From assembly GCF_945859685.1 (NCBI RefSeq), contig NC_079149.1, positions 84,621,073-84,685,072 on the forward strand: 64,000 nt of DNA, given 5' to 3'. The notes below the pieces were generated by a model. That model was not told where the DNA came from. It was given only the letters and a program-made list of their open reading frames with translations, and made no database searches. This document shows, piece after piece, positions 52,691 through 63,850 of this stretch. The DNA comes from Eupeodes corollae. Taxonomy: Eukaryota > Arthropoda > Insecta > Diptera > Syrphidae. The position numbers and the translations under genes are program-made. Positions within the stretch are counted from its first letter, which is position 1; each line of letters opens with the position of its first letter.

Positions 52691-52944
52691 CTTACTTACT
52701 TAAGGTGGCGCTACAGTCCGGGGCGGACCTGGGCCTCAACCAACATGCGTCTCCAGCCAGCTCGGTCCCTAGCTAGCTGTCTCCAGTTTCGCACGCCAAG
52801 TTGGTTGAGGTCCTCTCCCACCTGGGTGCGCCACCTGAGTCACGGTCTTCCTCTAGTGCGCCGTCCCTCGGGATTGGATTCGAAGACCTTCCGGGCTGGA
52901 GCGTTGATGACTATCCGCTCTACATGACCTAGACATCTAAGCCA

Positions 52945-53454
52945 TTAGGCTTTAATTCTGCTAACTAGGTCAGTGTCGCTGTACAGCCCGTACAGTTTGT
53001 CGTTATATCTTCTCCTCCATTCTACATCTATGCGTACGGGACCAAAAATCGCCCGAAGAATTTTTCTCTCGAAGCATCCTAACACGCTCTCATCTTTCTT
53101 TGACAGGGTCCAGGCTTCAGCGCCATAAATGAGAACCGGGATGATGAGTGTCTTATAGATGGTGATTTTACATGCTCGAGAGAGGACTTTACTTCTCAAT
53201 TGCCTTCTAAGTCCAAAGAAGCAGCGATTTTCAAGAGTTATTCTTCGTTTGATTTCAGCGCTGGTGTCGTTATCTGCATTAATAGCGGTGCCTAGGTAGA
53301 CAAAGTCCTTAACTACCTCAAAGTTATAGCTGTCCATGGTGACGTTTTGTCCAATACGTCGTTGTTCAGTGTCCTTTTTTGATGACAGCATATACTTGGT
53401 CTTGCCCTCATTGACCACTAAACCCATCTTCTTCGCTTCCGTCGCAATGCTCAA
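52945..53454 (-). pseudogene. RTE copy C, RT thumb and C-terminal region
   Basis: 169 open codons: MGLVVNEGKTKYMLSSKKDT, FEVVKDFVYLGTAINADNDT, CFFGLRRQLRSKVLSRACKI, YKTLIIPVLIYGAEAWTLSK and FERKILRAIFGPVRI. Confidence 0.85.
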
Positions 53455-53470
53455 AAACGCTCCACTGACA

Positions 53471-54058
53471 TCACGCTTTGATCTTCCAATTATGGCAATT
53501 CAATATAATCTGCGTATCCGGGTAATTGGATGTACCTTTGGAAGATTGTGCCTCTAGTGTTGACGGTTGAGTTTTGCACAATTCTTTCCAGAACGATGTT
53601 GAAGAAGTCGCATGACAGTGCATCGCTTTGTCTAAAACCTTTTCCACATCAAATGCATCGGTGAAATCTTTTCCGATCTTGATAGAGCAGCGTGCATTCT
53701 CCATTGTGATTCTGCATAAACGGATAAGTTTGACAGGGATGCCAAAACTAGACATTGCTCGGTAGAGCTCTTCCCTATAGATGCTGTCATACGCGGCTTT
53801 AAAATCGATAAAGAGATGGTGGGTATCGATTTGAAGCTCCTGGGTTTTTTCCAAGATCTGCCGTAGTGTGAATATTTGGTCAATAGTGGACTTTCCTGGT
53901 CTGAAGCCACACTGATAAGGACCAATCAGGTAGTTGTCGAGTGGCTTCAGACTTTCACATAGTACGGCAGAGAGGATCTTATACGCAATGTTAAGGAGAC
54001 TGATGCCTCTGTAGTTGGCACAGTTTAAGCGGTCTCCTTTCTTATGTATCGGGCACAC
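53471..54058 (-). pseudogene. RTE copy C, reverse transcriptase
   Basis: 195 codons: CPIHKKGDRLNCANYRGISL, LNIAYKILSAVLCESLKPLD, YQCGFRPGKSTIDQIFTLRQ, LFIDFKAAYDSIYREELYRA, RCSIKIGKDFTDAFDVEKV. The frame shifts after DVEKVL; the YADD position is degraded (YPDTQII). Confidence 0.85.
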
Positions 54059-54280
54059 TATGCTGAGATTCCACTAACCGGGCACGCTTTCTTCCGACCA
54101 TATTTTGCAGATGGGTTGGTGCATGCTCCGTACCAAGTCATCGCCTGCTGCTTTGAATAGTTCGGCAGCGATGCCGTCAGCTCCAGCAGCTTTGTTTGAC
54201 TTAAGTTTAGATATACCTATCTTCACTTCGTCAAGGTCGGGTAGGCGGATTTGTTGATCTGCGTCGCCGAGGTTGAGTGG

Positions 54281-54721
54281 TTATATCTCCCTTACAGCGG
54301 AATTCGGTTGGTAAAATTTACGAACCTCATTCCTGTTGTGACATCCTTCTATCTCCTCGATCACGCGCTTCTCATGTTTTCTTTTTTTCCATCTAAGAAG
54401 CCGGTGTTCCTCTCTCCTCTTCTGCTCGTAGAACACGCGAGCAGCTCTAGTCCTTTTGTGCAGCGCCGTTTTGTATGCCTCTTGTTTCGCTGCGTGTGCT
54501 TGCCAGCATTCGTCTTCAAACCAGGGGTTTCGCTGTGGTGGCCGTGTGAAACCTAGCACTTCAGAGGCGGCATCTCTGATGGCTGCAAGGCAATGTTGCC
54601 ACTGGTTTTCAATGCTTAATGCAGGAAGCATAGGACTCCTTAAGAGGTTATTAGAGACTCGATCGGCAAAGGACAGGGCAGTCTCTTGCGATTGTAGCCG
54701 GCTAACGTCGAATCTTCTCAC
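54281..54721 (-). pseudogene. RTE copy C, linker between endonuclease and RT
   Basis: 146 codons: RRFDVSRLQSQETALSFADR, GFTRPPQRNPWFEDECWQAH and a charged RRAREEHRLLRWKKRKHEK-type helix. No catalytic motif; conserved among the copies here. Confidence 0.75.
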
Positions 54722-55658
54722 AGTACTTCCTTGTTATGGCTTGGATCAGGATATCTGTAGCCGTACCTTGGCTACGAGGTAGTGTTCCGAGTCAATGTTG
54801 GCCTCTCGAAATGTTCGGATATGCTGGATACTGGAAAAGTGTCGTGCGTCTCGTAAGACAATTTTAATGTCATAGCCAGGACACTGCTCATATGTCTTGT
54901 CCAAGAGCTCGACGAATATGTCATTGGTGTCTTCATCTTTCTCCGAATTTAGCCTTGATGCGCTCGCGCACACTGTTGAAACTCAATACTTTTTGCCTGA
55001 GCTTAGTTCCAACAACAAATCCACACCCAAATAGACGCTGTCTTTGTTCTCGATAGCAGTCGCCGTAGTAGATATCGCAGTCTTTTAGTTTGTGTTTGCC
55101 CGGTCCATCCCATCGCACTTCTTGGATGGCTGTAATATCTGCCTTGCAGCAGTTTAGAGCTTCCGCTAATTGTTCGGCTGCACGTGGTCTGTTAAGGGAC
55201 CTAACATTCCACGTATATATCCGAAGTTCGTTGTCCTTATTTCGTTTGCGTGGGTTGTCAACAGTGAATCCGTCGGTATCCGAGGCTTGTTGGTGCTTCG
55301 AAACTAATGGTATTTTTTACGTGGCCAGGAAGTCACCCCGACGGCACAACCCCCAACGTGGAGGGCCAGATCCTTAGTATAACTCCAAGGAAGGGGAGCC
55401 GGATAAACCGCTCCTTACAGGCCTGGGCTCCTAATATGTCGAAGAAGCCCTATAAGGTGTTCACTAAGTAGTTCAACCTTACTGGAACTGTAGACGCCTC
55501 CGTTGATTCCATATCGAGAATTCGTCCGCTGCCGCCTGGATAAGGAGAGGTGCCTTAGTGGAAAAACCTCTCCCCCTCTCTCGTGTGCTGCCCACAACAA
55601 CTTTCCACTGGGGTTGGAACCCAATCTCCAGTTGAGGTACTAGGCACCCGATGTTCAC

Positions 55659-56055
55659 CGAAAATTGCATATGACTGTGGACTATGATCATGCCAAGCAA
55701 GGTATTGACATATCGGATCAAATGGCTTGTTATTTTACACCTCTACTCAAAACTATTAGATGGTATCGTAAAATAGCCTTTGAGTTCCTTTTCTCAACAT
55801 CAGTTGTAAACGCATTGGTTGTATATAAGCAGAAAATCGATTTGCGAAGCTTTGTGTAACCCTGTCTTGGAAGCACATGCATCCACACCCAAAACTAAGC
55901 ATGTTTTGAAGAAAAATGAAAGCAGGACTCCAGAAATAGGAAATTAAGAAAACGGTGCGCAGATTGCTATATAAGTGAAATTGAACTCAGAAATGCTGCA
56001 GTCAAGAAGAAAAAAAAGGTCATAACTTTTTGTGGTACCTGCGATAATAATCCTC
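55659..56055 (+). pseudogene. piggyBac-type transposase, C-terminal part with Cys-rich domain
   Basis: After the RTE: DYDHAKQGIDISDQMACYFT (the third DDE-type Asp in GIDISDQM), RWYRKIAFEFLFSTSVVNAL, then with shifts a Cys-rich end (KRCADCY...FCGTCDNN, CxxC-type pairs), as in piggyBac transposases. It ends where repeat X begins. Confidence 0.82.
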
Positions 56056-56630
56056 CTTTATTTTTTTAAATTCAATTCGATTTTTCTCATAATTTTTCAG
56101 ATGTCAAAAACATTATTTTTCGTTGCACAAAATTGTTTTGGAGATAAAATCATATTTTAGTCGTAAAATTTTGGAGATTACAAATTTTTTTTTCAGTTTT
56201 TTTGATTTATAAAAAAAAAACGTTTAATGGATTTTATTCACAAAATATGCTTCTTTGATATCACGTTACAATATATTATATAAAATTTAATTCAAGTCTC
56301 TAGCGTTTTTGGTTCGTAAGATATTTAGGGTTAACCAAAATGTTCACCTTTTTTAAACTGCTATGGTAAAAAAAAACTTGAGAGCCCTCTCTGCATTTTG
56401 TTGCCTTATTATCTGAATAACAAAATTTATTTGAAGTCGATATCTCTTCTGGTTCTTGAGCTATGGACGACGAAAACAACGTCGCGAACGTACGGACATA
56501 CGGACATACGGACATAAGGACATACGGACGCACGCAAAGACATCTTTCTAAAAATCTTTTATTACGACTCTAGGGACTTTGAAACGTCCAGAAATGTCAA
56601 CATTTTCAATTTGACTTATCGGACCCAAAG
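56056..56630 (+). repeat. Repeat X, copy 3 (uninterrupted)
   Basis: Aligned with copy 2 over its length without the SINE; CATTTTGTTGCCTTATTATC spans the SINE site. A row of CGGACATA units near 56494-56530 is an internal short tandem repeat. Confidence 0.75.
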
Positions 56631-56865
56631 CCACGTAAAATGCACCAACTATTGTAATTTAGACCTTAAAAATTGCATTTTTAGAAAACTGTTGGAATCT
56701 TGGAGTCATGCAAATTAAATAGTTTAGCCCTAATATCTTATTGGAAACCAGAGTTTTCAACTAATCTAATAACTAAAGTTGTAACTTTAGCCCTCTTGAA
56801 ATATGTTAATATAAGGTTCAGATACACATTATGTTATTAAAATTTTGCCAGTTTCTTTTGCAGAA

Positions 56866-58474
56866 TATTAAAGAACATTTTTAAGCAGTGTGAACTCGTC
56901 TTTATGTTCAGTTTGTCAACCCCCCCCCCCTGTTTGAAAGCCTCAATCCGTCCTTGACCACCTACGTTGTGTTGTCCTATATCAATTTCTCCAACTGTGA
57001 CTGAAAATGCTTTTTATTAAACACCTTGACTCTGAATACAGTGAATTTTAAGAAATCAAACAGTTAAGTATACTATTGATAATATTAATTTAAAAAATAG
57101 GCATTTTAAATTATTTGTTATTTATATCGATTAAGTTAGTTATATTCTATACGCATAATTGCATACTGCATATTCTTAATTATTTTAGTTATTGAATCAT
57201 CTTCACCTAAAAGATCTTCAACTTGTTTGACTTTATTACCAATTGGTTCAAAGCTAACATTTGCGTGTAAGTCGATCAGGCTTGTATAGTCTTGAAGGTC
57301 GACACTGTGTACCAAGGGTTCCGCTTTCGAAGTTACACAAAAAACATTATTATTTTATTTGCACTAAAAACCATCTTGGAATATAGCGTGTTGTTTGCGA
57401 GTGCAACAAACTCAAGCGAATAATTATAAAACATTTTCCAGGTTGATGTTTATTTTTTGTGTTGTTTTTGTTGTTGTTGTTATAAAAGCCTCATTCCGAA
57501 AATATACGTGAGCTGAAACTGACGGAAAAATGGATGCATTTTTGATTTAAAATTGCCAGTAAGCAGTAACCTTGGTGAACTCAGGTCATGCCTGACCGTT
57601 TCGCTAAGTGGCTCTCGCTTTTTGGTGTATGATTTAAAAATCGGAGCTTCAGTAGTTTGGTATACCTACGAGTATGCCTGCACCTTACAGAGATGCGCAT
57701 TGCACTCTTGGAGGATTTCGTATGGAGTTTAATTGCATGGTCACACGCTATCTTCTAATTATGCTACAGCTAAAGATGCGCTAATTACCCCTATGCCAAC
57801 GTGTGTGTTGTATATTGTCTTGAAGGAGTGATTGAATTCTAGAAAAGAGTTCAACTGCACATAGTGAAAATATGTACATATCTGTAAAGTTATTAAAAAT
57901 ATTAAGTTCGAAAATTGCTTGATATTTATTCCAGCGCAACGGGGGGTACATATGGCGAGCATTCACGTTCAGCATAATTGCATTATTTAAAACAATAATA
58001 ATTTTCATTAAAACAGTACATACGTCAAATTTGTTAAGCACTGGTCAGTAAAACTTTAAGTCTCCTGTGTTAAAGGAACTACATTTACTTGAAATTACGG
58101 ATATGTTATGCAAATATGTTTAAGATCAAAAAACAAGGGTACCAACTGTTAAATCTTTTGTTTTAAATTGTTATTCTTGCTTATTTTAAGTAATTATTAA
58201 TTAAAGATACCTACTGTTTATTTGCCATATCCGAAAGACTAATTTAATTGCACATTTCAAAACAATCCCGTCTCTTGGGGGATTTGTCAATTCCTCGAAA
58301 AAAGCCATTTTTATGTTTTTAGAACACTGTAAGCTAAGAATATTGTATTCCGAAATGCTGTATGCAGAAAGCAATGTTTCCAGGATACAGACTATATATA
58401 AGGGGGAAGGGGGTAGGTTTCTTAACATAAAGATGAGTTTTCGAGCACCGCTCAATTTTTTTTTTCTCTAAAGG
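56866..58474. other. Interior of the long-inverted-repeat element, no recognised gene
   Basis: Contains a C10 run near 56922 and AT-rich DNA. Minus-strand open frames (58041-57781, 58455-58201) show no motif. Confidence 0.45.
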
Positions 58475-58868
58475 AGACTGACAATATTTAAATAACATAA
58501 TATGCATCTTTAGTTCCTAACCTTAAATTCACATTATGAGAACTTTAGTTATTAGATTATCTTAGAACAATATGTGTTCCAGCAAAGATATGGTCTAACT
58601 ATTAAATTTGCACGACTCCCTACATATGAAAGCATTCCAAGATTCTAACAGTTTTCTAAGGGCGATTTTGTTCACTAGAAGTTGAACATAACTTGGGGAT
58701 TTTTATTGTCAACTTGAGAATTCGGTTTTGTTCACTCAAATTTGACGTTTATAACTTTCGGTTTAAAACTCGAGAGTTTACAAACTTTTGATTTTCATAA
58801 CTTCCCGAAAAAGTAGAAGTTAAGAAGAAAACTTTTGTTTTATATATTAAAAAAAAAAATTAACAAAA

Positions 58869-60038
58869 ATGTATCGAAGAAATTATTTTTGGGAAAATTC
58901 GGCACATTCATCTTCAAGCAGCGAAGATGAAGAAAGTCTGCAAATTGAGAGACGGGAATATAAAATGTTCAAACGCATTCAATTAAACACGTGGGATGAC
59001 CTAGACTTTTTGCATCGTTTCCGTCTCGCAAAACGCACGACAATGATGGTGCTAGAAGAAATAAAGGATTCCTTGCCGTGTGATGAAAGGAGGTAAAATT
59101 TTCTCGTTTTGGTTGAAGTGTGGAAGTGAAATATTTTTCATTTTTCTAAAAAGATCACGCGAATTACGACCTATCACGCAATTGCTAATTGCATTAAGGT
59201 ATTATGCGCTTGGATCTTTTCAACTAGCAATCGCGGATTTTTCAGGGGTTTGTATTACAAGTGTACACGTTGTGTTGAAACGTGCGTCCAGAGCTCTTGC
59301 CGAACTTTCCCCACGGTATATTCAAATGCCCCAAACGCAAAACGAGCGCTTGAAAGCAGCTAAAGAATTTTTTGCTGTGGCAAAGTTCCCTCGGACTATT
59401 GGTGCAATAGATTGCACCCATATTCGAATTCAATCGCGAGGTGGAACAGATGCAGAAAACTTCAGAAATCGAAAAGGGTGGGTGGCAGGTACAGCTTATG
59501 CTCTTTAAAAATGAAAAAATTTGTAAAGATATTCATCATTATTCTCTTTTGAAAGGGGTCTGCTCATGATCAGCGAATTTTCAACATGTCGAGTCTAAAG
59601 AAACGGTTCGAAGACGGAGAGTTCGAGCATTTTATCCTTGTTGAAGATTCGGGCTATCCAAATACCACCTTTCTTGCAACACCATTTCTTAATGTCACAA
59701 ACGCAGTAGAAAACTTGTATAACGAATCACAAATTCGCACTCGCAATTGTGTCGAACGTTCATATGGCGTTTGGAAAAGGCGGTTTCCAGTTTTAGCAAC
59801 TGGATTGAGGTGTAGGCTTGACACTGTTCAATCAGTAATAGTGGCTTGTGCCGTTCTCCATAACATTGCCATCGACCAAAACGAATCGCAACCGCCACCG
59901 GAGATGTATGATTTTGCTAATATACTGGCCGCTACAGATGTTCCTTCAGATACGCTTTTGGGATCAGCTTCCGCAACTACTCATAACGTTCGCGCTCGAT
60001 TGATGCGTTCATATTTTCAGCCAATGTTAGATAGCTAA
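58869..60038 (+). pseudogene. Harbinger transposase, almost complete
   Basis: DDE nuclease that would excise and insert the element. Exon 1 58869-59092 (MYRRNYFWENSAHSSSSSED; DLDFLHRFRLAKRTTMMVLE), intron 59093-59153 (GTAAAA...AAAAAG), then ELRPITQLLIALRYYALGSF, FPRTIGAIDCTHIRIQS (first Asp), GSAHDQRIFNMSS (second Asp), VEDSGYPNTTFLATPFL, NCVERSYGVWKRRFPVL (Glu) and ACAVLHNIAID, ending YFQPMLDS. Two frameshifts, near 59484 (after RKGWVA) and 59555, break it; otherwise motifs are intact and better preserved than in Harbinger 1. Confidence 0.87.
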
Positions 60039-60096
60039 ATATGATATTTTAAAACTTAATCTTCACATGAAAACTCAATAAAAAACACTGGTCGCT

Positions 60097-60207
60097 TCAA
60101 CAAACTTCATTTAATTTTTTATTTTTATTTTCTATCACTGATTTGTATAAAAGGGCATTTTTAACTAACCAATCCTCCTCTTCGGGAGTATAAAGCACTT
60201 TAGACAT
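60097..60207 (-). pseudogene. Harbinger accessory SANT/Myb-like protein, N-terminal remnant
   Basis: From the ATG at 60207: MSKVLYTPEEEDWLVKNALL, YKSVIENKNKKLNE and a stop, 36 codons. The pattern (aromatic-x-x-E-E...L...Y..VIEN.....) fits the start of the Myb/SANT-like DNA-binding ORF that accompanies Harbinger transposases. Most of the domain is deleted. Confidence 0.5.
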
Positions 60208-60562
60208 TCTTTTTGTCGTTTCCTTGATATTCATGTTTATTATTTTTTCTTTTATTAATTTTAAAATCAAAACATCAACAGCTCGTTTGCTTTTCAAATT
60301 AAAAACTGAAATAATTTGTATTGACTGTCACAAATATCCCAAGGATATTTTCAAAACTGAAAGTTGGCCAACTTTTGTTTTTCAAACTCGAGAGTTATGA
60401 AGAAAATAGTGAACAAAATAGATTCTTAACTTTTGTTTTAACTCTCGAGTTAAAGTCAAATCTCAAGTTTGTCAACTTGAGAGTTTGCTTCAAGTTAAGC
60501 AATAGTGAACAAAATCCCCCTAAATGTGCCATATTTGAGAGTTAAAACATAATACTTTAGAG

Positions 60563-61416
60563 CAGTGTTTCTCAACCTTTTTTCTACTTTGTCCCAGCAG
60601 AACCTTTCCAAAATCTTCATGTCCCTTTTACATTATAAATGTAGACCTCAACAATTTTGAACGTACAAACATCTGAAATGTTGAATAAAGAAGTCCATAG
60701 AAAACAAGTAAACACAGTAAGATTGTTTTCAGGTTTATGTCAGGTTTAAGTTTAGACAGCTTCAGTCTCAAGTCTCCTCGTTTTGCTATACCAAGGCGAT
60801 TTCTTTTTTTTATCAGCATGTCATTTATGGCACTAAATCCGCATTTCGTTAAATATGAAGATGGAACAGGTAATAACAGTTCTGTTGCATATTTGGTTGT
60901 ATTGGGGTACTTGATTTCGGTTTCTTTAGAAAGCCATGCCATGGCTTCCTTTATGTCGAATAATTGTTTAATTGACTCATCATTTTGTAATTTAGTGAGT
61001 TCTTCTTGATATTGTACATTTAAAATATAAGAAATATTTACTAACATTGGTTGCATTATCCAAGTTAAGAAACCAATTTCTTTTAAATCAGCCGATAAAT
61101 TTTTCAGATGATCGACAATTACAATTTTAGTGGTATCGGTTACTCCACATTTTTGGAGCCAAGGAAACTTTTCAAAATTTTTGTTGTAAATATATGCCTG
61201 AAATAATTCAATAAAGGTAACGAACCCAAACACCTTCGTTTTTGCTTCAACGAGAGTTTTGTACTGTCCTTGAAGTTACTTCTTTCATATATTTAGTTTT
61301 TCGAAGATATCAGATAAATAACTCAGAAAAGTCTAATGCAGTATAATTTTTAAATTCCCCCCTATGAAATCAAATTGCCGCCCTGTGGGGCGTGGGTCTC
61401 ACGTTGGGAAACACTG
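60563..61416 (-). mobile_element. Short hAT element (854 bp) keeping only the transposase C-terminus
   Basis: CTTTAGAG at 60555-60562 and 61417-61424 is a perfect 8-bp target-site duplication. Ends CAGTGTTTCTCAACCTTTT and the inverse of CAGTGTTTCCCAACGTGAG are standard hAT termini. It is inserted in the right arm of the long-inverted-repeat element. Confidence 0.95.
60628..61233 (-). pseudogene. hAT transposase C-terminal fragment (dimerisation domain)
   Basis: 201 open codons. LLLPVPSSYLTKCGFSAIND and KKRNRLGIAKRGDLRLKLSK are the hAT C-terminal (Ras-like dimerisation) signature of the ZBED5/Buster-like group. Upstream, FVTFIELFQAYIYNK starts the frame; the BED finger and the catalytic DDE segment are absent. 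It lies inside the 854-bp element, so it derives from an internally deleted transposon, yet is uninterrupted. Confidence 0.85.
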
Positions 61417-61441
61417 CTTTAGAGGGTTTTTGGTGCATTTC

Positions 61442-62914
61442 TCGCAGAAATGTTGGAAATCATGACTAAATTATTAAGAGTCTTTACTATCGTTATTAGT
61501 CTACTTCTTCTTAGATTGGAACTTATGCTAGAAGACACATTCTAAGAAATAATTGTGTTGCGTGAACCTTTTGAAAATGTTTTGATCAAAAAGGAGTCAA
61601 CAAAACTTAAAAATTGTAGAATTTCTTGAATTTAAGGAAGCACATACATAGGTGCATTTAAGTACATAATTTCTGTTAAAATAAATTACAAGCAAAATAA
61701 GTTAAGGACATAAGTTATGACGAAACTTTAGTAAGGCACTCACAAGTTATACGTTAAAAAATCTCTTTTCACTTCAGTTCTCGAGAGACTGAAAACGTTT
61801 TCATTAAATTAATAGTTATGAAACGTTGATTGTTTTTTTAAGGAAAGTGTCACTTTAGCTGTTTTTGCTACATTTATGTTCTTGAAATTCGTATTTAAAT
61901 CTCAGTTCTATAGAGTATTCAAAGCAAGTTAACTTCAAAAAGGAGAATTCATTAATTTTTCAAGATCTCTTAAAGTTTTTGTATTTAATAGAAAATCAGT
62001 TTTGAAAGAAAAAAACAAGTATTAGAAACTTAATGACAACTTAATATCAAATACACGGTCTCTTGTTCAAGGCTTTTTCTTAACCTGAATATTTGCTCTT
62101 TCCCATAGAAAATATCTTATGAAAATAATTTGAAGCATTACAAAAGTGTTTCCAAAATCTAAATTGAATGAAAACGATGTTTGTAGTTGTTTTTGACAGC
62201 AAACCGCTTTTTGGTGAATTTTGTAAAATTACTAACAAATCTTTAGATGAAATCTTTACTTATGCAACTCAACTGTATATATGGCTCAAATAAACCCCCT
62301 GTTCGAATGGAATAGGGCTGGATTTCCGAATTTTCATATTATGTATTTGTACAGTTCCCAGTTGAAAGTAGTACTTAAAGCAACAAAGTTTTTTTTATAA
62401 ATAAGAAATAAATAATTCAAAATAAAAGGGTGTTATATATAATTCAAGGGAATTCCTACGAACATAAAAAAATAATCTCACAGGGAGGGCCGTTCTGGAT
62501 CCGCCATTGACTGTATCTTTTAATTCCTCATCACAGAATACTGTATCCTTAAAAAGTAATTAGTTCTGTTCGTATTTTTTTTTCATTGTACTTGAAATTT
62601 TCAAGCTCAAATATCTTGAGTTTCAATGTTTTGGAATGTTTAATTAATTAGGCTTTAATTTATCACTACAGTCCCCACAATTTTTGTTCGATTTCGATAA
62701 ATTGTAAAAATTTCTCAAATCTTCCAAAATGTTTAAGTGGAAACAAATGTTTTCTAAATAATAATTTACGATTTTCGTGGTCTTTTGAAATTAATAAAAA
62801 AGTTCCTGATATTACTTTTTTTTCAATAAATGGTGCTATTGATTGATATATTTAAATCACAAAACTATGCAGGGTTTAATATTTATATGTATATTCTTCA
62901 AAACAGATAATTCA
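61442..62914. other. AT-rich intergenic stretch
   Basis: No coding or repeat structure was recognised. Confidence 0.5.
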
Positions 62915-63850
62915 TATATTCGCCACCTGATTCGCGGTCTTCCTCTACTGTGCTGTCCTTTGGGTGTCGATTCGAAGACTTTCCGGGCCGGAGCATTGGT
63001 TTCCATGTGCTCTACGTGACCCAGTCATCTAGTCATTGGAATTTTACCCTTCTGGCTAAGTCTACGTCGCTGTACAGCCCGTACAGCTCGTCGTTCCATC
63101 TTCTCTTCCACTTCCCTTCGATGCAAATGGGACCGTAGATCACTCGAAGAACTTTTCGAACTGACCCAAGGTGCTTTCATCCGCTTTTGTCATAGTCAAT
63201 GCTTCTGCACCGTATAGCAGAACGAGGATGATAAGGGTCTTTTATAGCAACACTTTGGTCCCTCGAGAGAGGACTTTACCATCTCAATTGCTTTCTTAGC
63301 CCAAAGAAACAGCGGTTAGCAAGAGTTATTCTTCGTTTGATCTCAGCGCTGGTGTTGTTTTCTGTGTATATAGCGGAGCCTAGGTAAACGAATGCCTTGA
63401 CTACCTCAAAGTTACGTCTGTCGATGGTGACGTTTTGACTGAGACGTCGCGTCGGTGTTGTAATTCCCTTTTTGATGATAGTATGTACTTTGTTTTCCGA
63501 TTACGTCAATGTCATCAGCATATGCAAGTAATTAGACAGACTTTTGAAAGATAGTGCCTCTAGTGTTGACGTGGGTGTTCTGCACTATTCTTTTAAGTAC
63601 GACGTACAAAAATCGCATGACAGTGCATCACCTTGTCTAAAACCGTTTTTGACATCGAAAGGTTCAGTTTAGTTGTTTCCCACCTTTATGGAGTTGCGTG
63701 AATTATTCATATAATCATCCTGAACAAACTGACGATTTTGGCAGGGATGCCAAAACTAGACATGGCTCTATACAGCTCTTCCCTGTAGATGCTGTCATAT
63801 GCGGCCTTGAAATCGATAAAAAGATGTTGGGTATAGATTGATGTTCTTGG
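62915..63850 (-). mobile_element. RTE-like LINE copy F fragment
   Basis: Minus strand, matching copy E from the C-terminal domain (the inverse of CGCCACCTGATTCGCGGTCT at 62921) to the RT palm (the ATCGATAAAAAGATG region at about 63810). YADD is readable near 63515. Frameshifts everywhere. The 3' tail and 5' part are missing, and both ends abut AT-rich DNA. Confidence 0.88.

Larger units (their letters stand above)
52691..55658 (-). mobile_element. RTE-like LINE copy C (2,968 bp) in piggyBac
   Basis: A 15-bp target-site duplication and CTTACTTACTTAAGGTGGCG at the 3' end define it exactly. Minus frames: palm/C-terminal 53454-52945, RT 54058-53471, linker 54721-54281, endonuclease pieces 55118-54746, 5' leader to 55658. 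About 300 bp of endonuclease is missing near 54850. It diverges from copies A, B, D, E, F more than they do from each other (for example, FGPVRIDVEWRRRYNDKLYG), so it may be a distinct subfamily. Confidence 0.93.
58660..60520 (+). mobile_element. Harbinger-type DNA transposon 2 (1,861 bp)
   Basis: TAA at 58657-58659 and 60521-60523 is the expected 3-bp Harbinger target-site duplication. Ends: GGGCGATTTTGTTCACTA and its inverse TAGTGAACAAAATCCCCC. Subterminal regions on both sides carry repeated ACTCGAGAGTT-like palindromic motifs. It has a plus-strand transposase (58869-60038) and a short converging minus-strand Myb/SANT-like remnant (60207-60097). Confidence 0.92.
56637..61441. mobile_element. 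Old element with long inverted repeats, right arm split by two transposons
   Basis: The left arm 56637-56865 is the imperfect inverse of a right arm made of 58475-58659, 60524-60554 and 61425-61441, the pieces being separated by Harbinger 2 and a hAT element. Shared blocks (left versus inverse of right) include AATGCACCAA, TAGAAAACTG, CCAAGATTC (inverse of GAATCTTGG), CTAATAACTAAAGTT and CATTATGTTATT. The 1.6-kb interior has no recognised ORF. The class is unknown. Confidence 0.55.

Noticed and set aside
57759..58455. Minus-strand ORFs as a gene inside the long-inverted-repeat element
   Set aside because: Short, low-complexity, overlapping frames without motifs or splice support.
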